Assembly (NCBI RefSeq): GCF_000275845.1
Contig: NW_006766893.1
Span: forward strand, 449,017 to 484,931
Origin: Dichomitus squalens LYAD-421 SS1
Lineage: Eukaryota > Basidiomycota > Agaricomycetes > Polyporales > Polyporaceae
Length of the DNA: 35,915 nt
Direction: 5' to 3'
Below the pieces are notes generated by a model. That model had not been told where the DNA came from, did not search any database, and saw only the letters and a program-made list of their open reading frames with translations. This document shows positions 1 through 11,200 of this stretch, piece after piece; positions within the stretch are counted from its first letter, which is position 1, and the number at the start of each line of letters is the position of its first letter. The position numbers were made by a program, and so were the translations under genes.

Positions 1-102
1 GGCCGCCCACGTAAGGCGCTCCTTGTAGAGGACCCAGTTCGAGCCGCCGACGTCGAGCTTCGGTACGCGCACGTAGTCGTCGCCAAGTTTCACGGAGGAC
101 AT
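1..102 (-). CDS. copia-type Gag polyprotein, N-terminal 34 residues (runs off the left edge)
   Basis: The frame opens with ATG at 102 and stays open to the window edge. The protein starts MSSVKLGDDYVRVPKL and continues with GSNWVLYKERLTWAA. A 'G-S-N-W-x-x-Y-K-x-R-L-x-W-A' segment near the N-terminus is typical of the UBN2/Gag domain of Ty1/copia elements in basidiomycetes. Gag forms the virus-like particle that packages element RNA. Whether the rest of the open frame is intact cannot be judged here. The start is supported by its position 57 nt downstream of the primer-binding site. Confidence 0.8.
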   Translation of the reverse strand, partial: MSSVKLGDDYVRVPKLDVGGSNWVLYKERLTWAA

Positions 103-159
103 GTTGAGGGATTAGATTGGGGGGTAAGGTAAGTCTTCGAGGATTAGTCCGCCTAGAAG

Positions 160-174
160 GCAGGGCTCATAACC
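160..174 (-). other. primer-binding site, half-tRNA-iMet type
   Basis: On the plus strand, positions 160-174 read GCAGGGCTCATAACC. From memory this equals the anticodon stem-loop of fungal initiator tRNA-Met, including its CAT anticodon. A minus-strand element RNA would therefore pair with an internal fragment of tRNA-iMet, and first-strand synthesis would run into the LTR that begins next to it. Drosophila copia is known to prime from such a cut half-tRNA, so the site fits the Gag call. It is too short to be a tRNA gene. Confidence 0.75.
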
Positions 175-290
175 TATAGTAAGCACTCAGTACGCGTTAT
201 GCGGGACTTGATATATTACTAATATATGCACCTATAGTAAGCACTACAGTACATTATCAGTGGGAGCCCGGCGGGGTAACTATATGGGCG

Positions 291-328
291 GCTCACCTCA
301 GTACGCGTTATGCGGGACTGAGGTGAGC
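291..328. repeat. perfect hairpin with an 11-bp stem inside the LTR
   Basis: GCTCACCTCAG at 291-301 is followed by its exact reverse complement at 318-328, leaving a 16-nt loop. The loop and inner stem hold one copy of the 23-bp repeat that also occurs at 186-208. In element RNA this would fold just downstream of the expected transcription start. Confidence 0.6.
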
Positions 329-345
329 GAGTATGGATTCGACAA

Positions 346-353
346 CTTATATA
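346..353 (-). promoter_or_regulatory. TATA box in the LTR
   Basis: Minus-strand TATATAAG, about 245 nt upstream of the Gag ATG and near the outer end of the LTR. This is where the Pol II promoter of an LTR element is expected; transcription would then start around 315-325. Confidence 0.5.
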
Positions 354-375
354 GAAGAGAGAGGATAATGTAACA

Positions 376-765
376 ATCGTATCGTAAGGGGTCCGAAGAA
401 GGCCGCGCCACAGGGCGCATCAATCCCGATGGTGTTCCGTAGTCGCGCGGCGTCGCGCAAGGCTTGCGACGTCATCGCGCTACAATCGCGCCATTCTCCA
501 ACACCTCATACTTGTATTTCGGTGGAATAGTACACATGCCGCTGATAGTGTTTCCCGTCAAACATTCACTACTACCGCCCAGTCTACATAACCGCCTCAC
601 GTCGCGACTGCAGAGGGTGAACATTTTCATCGGCATTTGCTACTATGACCGAGACAACTCACGTAAAATCGTTGCATCTATCTCCTATCCGGAGACGACA
701 GCCATTCAAGTTCAGCAGGCTCCACGGAGACCTCTGGAAGGCCCAAATCTGTATACATCATACAA
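376..765. other. no recognisable feature
   Basis: A 101-aa open frame on plus (464-769) has no recognisable domain, signal or codon pattern and is probably chance. I see no gene or repeat in this stretch. Confidence 0.5.
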
Positions 766-1039
766 TTAGATGCTTAATGCGAAAATATTCCGTTGGGAAG
801 TAAAGTGAAACCCACCACGACGGTTCTGGGACGCCGACCAGACTGCCAAGACCGGTCTCATATCTCTACCTGCTAACATCCAATAGTCAACGCCATGCCA
901 ATGTTCGAGATCTCACGGCTAGGATGCAACAAGAAAGATGTAGCTCACCTTCGAGAGTTACAGGAGCCGCACGCGCTGTCAACGCCACAAAGGTGACCAT
1001 GACCAGCGCCATAACGGGGATGCGGATGTGTGGGGACAT
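766..1039 (-). CDS. possible small secreted peptide (two exons, 64 aa)
   Basis: I do not recognise the protein. Exon 1 (1039-949) encodes a short polar start, then a hydrophobic run (VMALVMVTFVALTA) and R-A-A-P, which looks like a signal peptide with an Ala-x-Ala-type cleavage site near residues 21-24. A GTGAGC donor follows. With the acceptor at 870-872 (intron 79 nt), exon 2 (869-766) continues in phase and stops after 34 more codons. The mature peptide would be about 40 residues, basic and without cysteines. The signal-peptide exon is the strongest part. The second exon rests only on splice signals and phase. It could instead be the relic of a longer secreted protein. Confidence 0.3.
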
Positions 1040-2873
1040 GTCTAGTGGCGAGATGGAATCTAGGGAGCTAGACGGAAAGGCCTTTTTGAAGGGCGCCAGG
1101 TTTTAACGGGCACACGGCGCACCAGCGACATGTCGCAGATGTGTTCGCTAATTTAGCTCCTCGCCTTTCCTCCGTCCATGTACTGATACGAGCTCCGCAG
1201 CTCCCGGAAGGCCCGCTGTGACATAACATCTTGGTCGTTCTAGACTAGGTTCAGTGCCAGAGGAAGGCAGACGCTCCGTACCATGGACGAGCGGCGATCC
1301 GGTGGACCTCGCCATGACAGATCCGGATGACAGGCCTGAGATCCCATGCTAACGTAAATGACAGCATCGTGCGTCTTCCATGGGTTCGCGAAAGAAAGGC
1401 TGTTGGCGGAGATGTTGACATTGCATCCGAACGCACTGCCTTGTCGTGGCATCATCGGCGCGCAACAATGTAGCATGCGGCGCAGTGTAGTCCAGGGAAT
1501 GATAGCGAAGTCAATGCAAGACAGCAAGGCGGTCGATGCATCCTTCGTGGTTGAGCGCAAGAATCGGTGGCTTTGTATCCCATAGCTGGGGATGTAGGTC
1601 AACGTAACCTTGAAACAGTGTGCAATTCTCCCTACGCGGCCGCTTTCTCATGGTCTACTTGGGATTACAGGCATAACTCACTTTGGGAGATGTCCTGCCC
1701 GATACCGCTGAAATGCCATCGGCATGACGGTGATAATGGTCGGCGTCCACATGATGCGGTTCGTTACAGGTTCTTGTCTATATGGAATCCTAGTATTCGT
1801 CGCGCAGACTAAACAGTTACAATGTCAAGATGCGCGCAGCTGTAGAGCGATTGTTGGATTTCTTCACGTTCTAACGATTAGTAAGCGCAGAGAGACTCAC
1901 CTCATGTACGTGTTCGAGAAGCAACACTTCCTCGAAGCTCCACTTCAGGTGAACCAAAACTGTTTGTGGGTCGGGACGTAGTCCACAACTATTATGCAGG
2001 CTCAGCGAGAGAGCCAAGCATCAGCTCCCCCAGTATCTTCTACTGGGGCTATGGTACCAAGGCGTGAGAACTCCACATGGAGCGAGATCATAGAACTCGC
2101 CATCATCCTCTACTGGAGCTGAGAGCACGGGAGAAAAGACTTGCAGCACAATGAACAAGACAGGAAGAAGTGGAAGGTGCATAACACGAGACGGAGGTTG
2201 TGTGTTGGATGTCCTACATTGCGTTTCGGGCTTTTGAAAACAAGAAACTCACAGCATGGTACTGCGAGTTGATGTTGCGCCGAGATGCTATGTACTGCAT
2301 AAGCTCTACTGCCATAACTGTGAGATGATCGATTAGGTGAAACACAACATGAAGCGACTCCTTAGCTGTAGCAGCGCGATCTCGTCAGATCGCAGACACT
2401 CCCTGTACGCGGGGTGATCGTAGCATACTTAGAAAGCAGAAAGAATAACATATCGGGATAACGTGCACAAGGAGGATATCACGATTGCTCGAAGCTGGAC
2501 CCTTTGCTTCCGCTGTGTAGGGACTCCAGGGTGCGCGCATTCCTCATAGTAGGACTGGATCCCGATGACGCTTCATGGCAGTGACCACTAGACTCCCATC
2601 GGACCCACGGGCTCAATTGAGGAGTTGTCGCGGGATTGAGACCGGCGTAAAACGTGGCGTCCATAAGCGCATTGCGTTCGGATGCCACGTCACAAGTATA
2701 CTTACCCAGACACCAATCATCAAGCGCTTAGATTTCCGATTTAGGACGATCCCTGCTTCGTCATCATACTTTTCCCCCGTTGACAACTTCTTGCTCGCCG
2801 CCTGGAGGTCAGCGGTTCGCTAACAAATCACGGCACAGTATAATGGGATACTACGCGACCTTGGTACAGCACA
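1040..2873. other. 1.8 kb without a recognisable gene
   Basis: Open frames of up to 120 aa (1240-1602, minus) match no family I know. A small perfect hairpin, CCCCAGTA / TACTGGGG with loop TCTTC, lies at 2028-2048. Nothing else stands out. Confidence 0.5.
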
Positions 2874-3941
2874 CTAGTTCTGGTACTCGTCCTTGTCTAG
2901 GCCCACAGAACAGGAAGCCCACTTCTCGACCTCGTCTGAGAGATCTTTCGTTGCGCCGCGGGCCAAATCGACGCATCCGAGCGGGATACGCAGAGGTGGT
3001 GCGGCCTCCTCACTCAGGCGGTAGATGGCTCCCGCTGCTTTCGCAGCGTCCCCTTTGATTGTCAGCGCTGGATCAAAATCCCCGCTTTGGCTCCGTATCA
3101 CGGCTTTGCGCCACTTTGCGACAGCTAGGTCAGGGTTATCATACGCTGGGTGAACTGGAAGCTTGTCCATGGCGTTGACTGCATTTGTACCGAACGCGCC
3201 GAGCGCGATAATGGTCAACTATCAAGACTATGAGCGAATGGGTTCCGGATCCACTGTTGGCTCTCAGCCGTTGAACTGACCTTGATGTTCCACGCAGGGT
3301 CCACCTCCTTAGCCAACGACTGCGCAAGACCACTGATCGCTATGAGGTATGTAAGCCATCAAATAGCGCAGGCATCGAAGAAGATTGAAGTGGCTGACCG
3401 TGCTTCGTCGCTGAGTAGAACCCACAACCAGGGAAACCAACAAGCTCCATCCCAGACGTGATTTGAAATACCCGTCCACCCTTCCCGGGCGCATTCTCGT
3501 CCCGCAAGAAGCGCACCGCCTCCTGCAAAACATGCACAGATCCCCAGAAGTTGACATCGAACAGCGCCCGGGCGACGTCGTCTGGAGTGCCCTCGACCTC
3601 ACTTAGGAGGCCTGTACCGGCATTGCTGACGACAACATCAATCCGGCCGAACACTTCCTTCGTCTTCTTGAAAGCGTCGAGGATATCTTGATGGACGGTG
3701 ACGTCGACCTTGAGGACCAGGAGACGCTCCTTCGGATACTCCGCGATGAGTTCGTCCAATACTTCTGGCTTGCGGAGCGTCGCAACCGCGATATCTCCCT
3801 TTGAGAGGACGTGGCGAGTGATATCCAGGCCGAGCCCGGACGAGGAGCCGGTGACTGGGTCCATTCGTCAGTGCTCGGTCTATGTATGGGAGTCAAACGA
3901 TACTTACTAAACCAAACCCTTGACGCGGACGTATTAGACAT
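2874..3941 (-). CDS. short-chain dehydrogenase/reductase, paralogue 1 (SDR1)
   Basis: NAD(P)-dependent oxidoreductase of the classical SDR fold, probably cytosolic; substrate unknown. Four exons join in phase: 3941-3908, 3854-3399, 3339-3281 and 3218-2874, giving 297 aa. Introns are 53, 59 and 62 nt, at the same positions as in SDR2 and SDR3. Visible motifs are the Rossmann glycine motif TGSSSGLG (about residues 13-20), S-N-A-G, a Ser in QITSG, and the catalytic pair in YSATK. The second donor is GTCAGC instead of the GTGAGC of its paralogues. The 'PGG' of the paralogues (VLPGGF) reads IALGAF here. A TATA box lies 62 nt upstream. The gene is intact and about the usual length (250-300 aa). The next gene upstream on the same strand is a P450. 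Confidence 0.9.
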
Positions 3942-4778
3942 TGTTTCGAGGGAAGATCAACGTTCTGTAAGTGCAGTCTTTGTCTACACCGTGTGCTCGT
4001 GCTATATATAACGTTTTGAACGCCGCGGCCGTCGGAGGGTACCGAGGGTCTGACCAAGAATGTCGCGTTGCTACTCGGCAGTTCACGAGTAATACGACCC
4101 AAAGGTGGGAAGAACTTCCTATCCTGGCCAGCTTGTCTTCTCGACATCCACTGTGTAGGTGCGGTTGACCTGCGTGTAGTAAGTAGGTCGAGAGTGTGGA
4201 GACCGCCAATTTCGTACTTGGTGACACCAACAATGTGAAATAATGCGAAAGGTCGGGCGGGTTTATCCCGCCTAATATGACATATAGGACTCAGTGAGCT
4301 TGACGTGAAAGAGCTGGTCTACGAGACTAGCCAATGCCCCTGGACGTTCCGTCCAAGATTTTGTAATTGCGCTCAGGAGTGTCTCCATCATCTGTGGAAC
4401 AGCAGATTTGAATCGCCGCGCGTCGAAGAATCTAAGCTTGTACAGTCATTCACCGGTGCTCGGGACAGTCAAAATGTTGTCGCTCATCCCGAGACATCCC
4501 CTACCTTTGCAACCGAGATCGGAGAATATCGTCATGCATGGTACTCAATAAAGCATCATATGCTTAAGTTGCGCGGTAAGCCAACTATGTGTGAGAGGGA
4601 TCTGGGATCGGGGACGATCATCACAAATTCTTCTTATCGCGTGTCCGAGTCCCTCGGCTATGACGGGCAAGACGGGTGTTTCGGGAACAAAGAAACAGTG
4701 TGGAACCGGAGGTGAGGGAGTGCTGTTGAAGGAACCACTGTTCCAGCCTATGTAGCCGGGCCCTGTGCAACGACTCGT
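3942..4778. other. SDR1 promoter and P450 3' flank
   Basis: About 0.84 kb between the SDR1 start and the P450 stop. A 136-aa plus-strand frame (4305-4715) has no recognisable domain and probably arises by chance. Apart from the SDR1 TATA box I see no feature. Confidence 0.5.
4003..4010 (-). promoter_or_regulatory. TATA box of SDR1
   Basis: TATATATA on the minus strand, ending 61 nt before the SDR1 ATG at 3941. Spacing and sequence suit a fungal core promoter. Confidence 0.5.
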
Positions 4779-7054
4779 CTACAGCGCCTTGACCCTCAGT
4801 AACATCTCGGGCTTCGTGCTATCTTCGCCCATGGTGGGGTAATTGACCGCCGAGGAGTTCCAGGTGATCTCTTTGTCTGTCAACTCGAAAGAGAATGACG
4901 ACAGCAGAACGGCAAGAACGACCTCTGGAGGAAAATCAGACATGACGTAATCCGAATTAGCTATCATGGACAGGAACGTACTCATTTCGAGCTGGGAGAA
5001 TTTGAAGCCGCTGGAGAGGGGTACAGTAACGATGAGAGTCGGTTGTGTAAGCTGAGGAAGGGAAGCAGGGGCTTACATGCATCCGCGTATCCCTGCTGCG
5101 AACGTCATGCTTATACGAGTATGAGCGTCGTTCGAGATCTGACAGTCCCATTCAATACTTACAGGTTTGAGTACACTCCAGGAATCCGCGCCTCCTCCAG
5201 GGCAGCAGGAGGGGGAGACAGCCATCGCTCAGGCTTCCACTCATACGCATCTTCGCCCCAGAGGGTCGCGTCGACATTGCTAGCCTGGTAGTGCACGAGC
5301 ACGAGGGTACCCCTTGTAACGATCACCTCGTTGATCATATTGCCATCTCGTCCACGGATGGGCGTATAGAGCGGGATTACGGAATCCTTCGCTGCCCTTA
5401 TCTCATGGCGTCAACAACGGTGCAGTAGTGGACGGTTATCAAGCACCCACATGCGACCAGACAATGTGACGGGGGCATAGAGTCTAAGCGTCTCCCTGCA
5501 GACAGCGTCGAGATATGGGAGCTTGATGAGATCGTCGTAGGGAGTGTCGGTTTCGCCTCCAGTGCCGCCACGGGCCTCGACGATTTCTGTGCGAAGCTTA
5601 TCTTGCACCGTGGGATTCTGTGCGAGTAGATTGAGGATACGAGACAGTGCGTTGGAAGTGGTATCCATGCCTGCAAGAATGAATGTCCTGGGAGCCGACT
5701 GGGTCAGGTGTTCAGAGCCGGATGACCATGAAAGTCGACATACGACATCTGTGCAATGAGCTCTTCATCCGACAGCTTCTCGGCTTCTGAAGCCGTCATA
5801 TTCGCCTTGACTATAATCGATTTCAGTGCCAGTTAGATCCCTTAACAGCGGACCCAGTACTTACGGCAGATGCTCATGAGGTCCTTACCCTCCCCTACTT
5901 GATGTAACAAAGCTTCGTCACCCTTCCGAAGAGCGGCCTTCTTCTCCTCGATGATCTCCTGTGACCGCCTCCGCATGGTGTCCGATATCTGCATGATATG
6001 GCGCACATCCTTATGAGGGTATCTTCTGAGAAGTCCGCGGATCTGCGACGCAGAGAGGATGTATGATGCCTTCTCAATAATAAGGCCAAAGTACTGGAAA
6101 CGGCTGAGTACCGGGCTATAGTTCAGTAGAAAACGAATGTGATCAGACAAATTGCACGGCACATCAAGCAGAAAGCGGCTTACAAGAACAACTTCACTGA
6201 CTCGCCATAGGGGTCCGTTGCGTCCCCTACGAAACTGTCGAAGGAGTACCCCAAACCGGCTTGACCGAGCATCTCGAGCGTCGTCCGCGCCATCCATCCA
6301 TTCACATCGAGCACCTCTCCCGTTCCTCCCGCAGGCACGCGAGCCCTGATAGCGTTCCGCACCTGTAGCATCTTTGAGTCGCATTTAGGAAAGGTGTTAC
6401 ATGCAACAGCACCTTGTGGGCGACATTGTAGAAAATGTGGGTCATATTCCGAAGATGCGCAGCAGAGAAGACGGGGTTCAACTGTTTGCGCTGCCTCTTG
6501 TGCTGAGCCCCTATTGTGGAGAGCACGCCGGGGCCAAGTAGCACAGTGAAATCACTAGTTTTTCAGCTCTATTAGTCCAATTCTGGAATCAGACGTGGAA
6601 AAAGTGGACGTGCTTCAGAGGCGCGAGACCTTTAACATAGATTTCCTGATCCTTGATCATGACAGTGTGGAGAGCCTTCGGATCGTGTATCACAAGAAAG
6701 CGTCTCTGGTGGTCCATCGTCAGCGCTGTACAGCGGTCAGAACTATTCACTACAATGACAACTTACGCCCAAGATTCCTTTCATAGAGGTAACAGGACCG
6801 TATGTCTTCGCAAGGTTTTCCCAGAACTTCCATGCTTGTCGCCTCCCAGTTTCCGTGGAAAATTGTGCTAGAGATTGTCCGAATTAGTAGGGTCTCTCAC
6901 TACAGCGATTCGGCGACCAACCAGAGATGGACTTGTAGGTGGGGCCCGCAATGTTATCCAGAGGAGACCGCATGAAGTAGGTCCCAAAGAGCCACCATAG
7001 CGCGTACAGAAGGACAGCGGCACCAGCCGCCAAGATAGTAAGAACGGTGCTCAT
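4779..7054 (-). CDS. cytochrome P450 monooxygenase, membrane-anchored
   Basis: Heme-thiolate monooxygenase that would insert one oxygen atom into an organic substrate using electrons from P450 reductase at the ER membrane. Twelve exons: 7054-6922, 6867-6767, 6705-6630, 6554-6413, 6371-6184, 6115-5865, 5810-5744, 5687-5451, 5396-5163, 5109-5077, 5010-4982, 4924-4779; about 545 aa. An N-terminal membrane helix (residues 3-25) is followed by a SPLDNI-GP hinge. The I-helix has AGMDTT (about 325), the K-helix ETLR (about 385), then the PERW motif, and the heme loop FAAGIRGCIG places the Cys ligand near 487. All phases agree except at exon 3/4, where the best donor (AAAG|GT) and acceptor (CTAG|T) leave the frame one base short. 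Intron 4 is only 41 nt. Either an unusual splice is used or this copy is frameshifted. The style suggests an Agaricomycete-expanded CYP family; I cannot name it. Confidence 0.88.
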
Positions 7055-8299
7055 GTCAGTATGCAGGAGACCAGAGCGAGGGAAGTATATCCCAGCGCGA
7101 TAGTCTTATGAACGACTCGCCGGTAGCTGTGCTTCAAGGAAGTCGGGATTCCCACTCGACGTGTTTATGTAAGTTCTGCCAGTGTCAGGTTCCATCGGCT
7201 TCATTGCGCAGCGACTCACGGAGACGCCTACGAGGGCTAGTGGAAGCTGCGGCCCTCCGCGCCTTCTGTGGGGGCGCAGTAAGTCCGTATGCATTCGTGT
7301 TCCTGTTCGTACTCAAGTCAATCCATACGACGAACTGCGAAGCTCGAGGGTACGCCTGCCGGTCACACGACGGGGAATCCTTCCCAGATCGACGTGGACG
7401 GGCTCGGGCGAATCGGCGAGGCAGTGATATACGCATATCTGCGGCTGACGGCTTGCTGCGGTGGTACTGCATTGCAGCATTCGATTGAACAAATATGTAC
7501 ATATTATCAAGCGTTCGATAGCGATCAATATCGGACCACGGGTATGTGCTACTTGTGCTGATGACTCCGTCAGCAATGCCGTTTCCGTAAGGCGGTATAT
7601 ATATGTAGTCAGCGGGTATTACTGGAAGGACTGCGACGACGTGCCTTACAGAATGCGAGGTAGAAGTGAACACTTCAAGTCGAGGCGATCTACAAGGGCC
7701 GATGGATCCCGAACATTGTTCCAGTCGACGACCCGTAACGTCGAGCGGCGAAAGGCAAACAGCTTGTAGTCATTGAGAGAATCTTCTACAGATCGAGACT
7801 ATACTCCTACAGACGGCATAACAGGACTCTTGATACATAACACGAGATCCACGAGGGAGATCGACCGAAGTGGTGCTGCGCGCGCCGGGACTCGTACCGG
7901 AACACAAACACTAAGCTACAACGCGCGCGTCCAGAGCAGCCCCCAATTCCCTGACGAGTGATATGTACACGATAAGGAATTGGAAGGACGTAGAAGACAT
8001 AATTATTCGGGGGGGGATGTAACGACGAGGCGAGGATAGATCCGGAACGAGGCGACGGAACGTGCGGGGAAGCGGAGGGACGTGCAGGAGTCGTAAATAA
8101 TGCTGGACAACAACAGAACAGAAACAAGGAGACGGTGCGAGGGGAGACAAAAAACTGACATCAAGAAGATCATCGACAGGCGCGTGGGCGTGTGGGCGCA
8201 TAGTGTACCAATCCCCTTTCTTCCTCTTGGTATTTAGGTTGGTGTAAGTCCAGTTCCAGATCGAAGCCGAAGACGAAACAGGACGACAGACCGCCACAT
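7055..8299. other. intergenic region upstream of the P450
   Basis: About 1.2 kb holding the P450 promoter and the 3' flank of the transcription factor gene. Several overlapping frames of up to 162 aa on both strands have no recognisable domain. I see no convincing gene. Confidence 0.5.
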
Positions 8300-11200
8300 C
8301 TAGCCGCTGATGATCGGCGCGGCCATCTGGTAGGCGAACGAGTTGTCGAACCCGTTCGTCATCGGATGGTCCTGGGTCGACTGCGGGCTCTCCGGCCAAG
8401 AGAACCTATCGACCAAGACAGCGCGTTCAGCGATGGCTACAACAAAACAGCGCGGCAGGAGCGGACGCACCCAGGCATCATCATGTCCTTCCAATAGTTC
8501 GGGTTCTGCAGGGCCATCAGCGCGCCCCAGCTCTCATCTTGCTGAGTCCCGAACTGGAACATCCCGTCCTGGCCGTTCATACTTCCGTTGACGGCCGCAT
8601 ACGACGGTTCCACCTCGAACAGTGGCGACGCGGGCTCGCCCACCGTGAATGACGAGTCGCTGAACGACGCCGGGCTGCTGCCCGCGATACTCTCATACGA
8701 CGCCCCCGCCGCACCAGAGCCCCCGAGGGTGGTGTACTGGGATGCCTGCGCTTGCGACAGAGCACCCGTGCCTTGGCTTGCGTTCGCGCCGTGCCCGCGG
8801 TTGGTCGCCTGTGGTTGAGACTGTGAAGGAGGCTGGTGCTGATCGGACGGACGAGAACTCACCGCCAGGTCGCGGCGGTGCTTCCTGAGGAGGCTGTGGA
8901 GGAAGCGCGAGTGGAGCGCCGGTGTGTGCCTCTCATCGATGGCCACCTCTGGCGAGCCGAGCTTGTCGATGAGGCGCGATATGAGGTCGAAGATCTCTTG
9001 CTGGCGCTCGCGAGAGACAAAACCGGCGAATTCGGGTCGCAAGAGCTGGTAAATTCAACCATGGTCAGCCATAACATGCCGTGAGAAAGGGTGGACGAGA
9101 TAGCAAAAGTACGTACCTTGAGCAAGAACGCAGACGCGAAAGAAGCGAAGACGAAATGACCGTCTGGCGAGGTGCGCATGTAGCCCGTCGGGATGAGCGA
9201 GTCAACGAAGGTGATTATGACAGTTGTCGCGGACTCGTAACACTGCAATTGGTCAAAACAGTTAGAGCATTCACCTGATCATCAGCTTGGACACCTACCT
9301 TTTCGAGGAACAAATGGTCCTCGGCTTGGAATCCGCGCTTGAACGCCTGCTGGAAGCCGAAGGAATACATGACGAGTCTTGAGTAGCCCGTGAGGCTAGA
9401 CGCGACCAACTTGTCAGTATTGCGTGAAAGATAACTTCGCGGGTGGACTTACAAGGGGAGGAGTGCCGCACGGAACTTGAGTGCAGGATCTGGATTCAAA
9501 TCAGCTCGGACCCCTTTCAGACGGTACTCTTCGCAGACGACTAACCTGTCATATCGGTATCGAGCCGGAAACGTTCATTCCACTCGTTGAAGTAGGCAGT
9601 AAGCTGCTCGTCGTGCTCTAGAATCACGGAACGGAAATCGAGACGCTGCAACAAGAACTTAATATCATCACAATCACATACTTCACGGGAACCATACCTG
9701 ATTCAAGCCGGTAGGCGACTCCGCATCTGAGTATATCGCCTCGTGGAACCGAGAAACGACGCGGAGCATCTGGGCGTAGGCGGACGTGCCGATGTCCAAG
9801 GCCGAGTTCATCCTCGACGACTTGTACCAGTCATTGGAGTGACGGATTGTGCTATAGGCGACACGGTGAGCGATTCTAACTTCGGTCGACAAAGCGGTCG
9901 ACATACTAGTCCTCTTTGATCGTCGATGGCTTCCCGAACTGCGCGGCAGTCGACCTGTCCAGGTTGAAACACAACAGCCACACCCTCGTCTGGTTGACCA
10001 TCTCCCTCTCCTGCTTCTCCGTCTTCGGCCTCACGTTGGACACGACGTGCAAGTTGAGATCCGTCGCGATCCGGATCGCCAGGCCCGTGTACAGCCAGTT
10101 GCGGTCCTCCTCCCAGCGGCGCGCGGGCACCCCGTAGAGGCTCATGAGGATGTACGCCTGGGAGAGCTCGACGGACTTCCAGCCGTTGAGGAGCGCGGAC
10201 GCGGCGGCGTGCTTGGCGAAGTGCATCGCGATCGGGTAGATCTCGGACTTCTCCGTGTAGTACCGCGACGAGATCGCGCACACTACGACGTCATGCTGTT
10301 CAGCGACACAGCGATCGACGAAGCCACAGGGGCATGCACTCACCGACCGTGAACAGGAAGGGGCAGCGCGCGAATGTCGATGCGGGCGTGTGCAGGACGG
10401 GGTCGAGGACGTCGCAGTGTGGGTTGACGCGCTCGAAGTAGCTGAAAAGACCGGTCAGTTGTACATAATGGCATCGGAACTGACTTTTTGCTCACATTTT
10501 GAAGAGTTTCTCCACGTCGTCTGGGGTAACGAGTCCATGGACCAAGATCTCCGGCGGACTCACGCTCTCGATCATAGTCGCGCGAAGTCCGAGGTTGAAC
10601 GCAGGCCCCGGGTCGAAGAACGTCTCGCACGCAACGCCCTACCCCGACAATCAATTCCGCATCAGCAGCTGTCCCATCCTCGTCCCCAGGACAAACCGCA
10701 AGAAAGAGACTCACGACGTCGTCATCGGAGGACTCCCCGTCCTTCGGCTTCGCCGGCGTCTTCTTTTTCCTCTTGCTCTTGTTGTCGAGCGCGAGGCCCG
10801 CAATCAGCCCAATCGGGACCGCCTCGTTCGGCAGCGCCGTCGGCCTGTCCTCCGCGTCTTTCAGCGGCTCATCGTCCTCGGCCTGGCCCACGCTCCCCCG
10901 CTCCGTCGCCTCGCCCGCGGCCCCGTCCCCGCCGTCGTCGTCCGAGTCGCTGCCGCTGTGGCCCTCTGCGCGCGAGTCCATCTTGAACGCGTTCAGGCCG
11001 GCGGAGGTTCCCGCCGCCTGCACACTCGCCTGCAGGCGGTCGAGCCACGCGAGCACGTTCTGGTTGTTCTGGTCCGTCGGCGACGTCGCCATCCGGTAGG
11101 ACGCGATCGACATCGGTGTTGCAAGATACGGGTTGTGGATCTACCGAAGTGAAGTGCGTTAGCTCAAAGATGTCCCGGAATGGGTAGACACCACGGCGGC

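Larger units (their letters stand above)
1..375 (-). mobile_element. 5' end of a Ty1/copia-type LTR retrotransposon (partial)
   Basis: Read on the minus strand, this stretch has the expected order of a copia element: an LTR-like block with a TATA box (about 375 to 175), a primer-binding site (174-160), a 57-nt leader and the Gag start codon (102). The element runs off the left window edge, so pol and the second LTR are not visible. The LTR limits are uncertain. The outer end reads TGTTAC, a usual LTR start, but the inner end next to the primer site reads ACTATA rather than the usual CA. Target-site duplications cannot be tested without the other end. Confidence 0.75.
175..375 (-). repeat. probable LTR of the copia element (limits approximate)
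   Basis: The block lies directly outside the primer-binding site, where the 5' LTR must be. It contains a TATA box close to its outer end (short U3), a perfect hairpin at 291-328, and two pairs of direct repeats: 15 bp at 173-187 and 231-245, and 23 bp at 186-208 and 297-319. The outer border (375) was chosen from the TGTTAC sequence. The inner border was chosen from the primer site. Its length of about 200 bp is in the usual range for copia LTRs. No second copy occurs in the window. Confidence 0.5.

Noticed and set aside
160..174. tRNA-Met gene
   Set aside because: Only the 15-nt anticodon arm matches; no acceptor stem, D arm or T arm surrounds it. A primer-binding site explains it better.
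2028..2048. Hairpin as a transcription terminator
   Set aside because: A simple 8-bp stem in a fungal intergenic region has no terminator role that I can support.
4305..4715. 136-aa plus-strand gene between SDR1 and the P450
   Set aside because: No domain, no splice support and chance-like composition.
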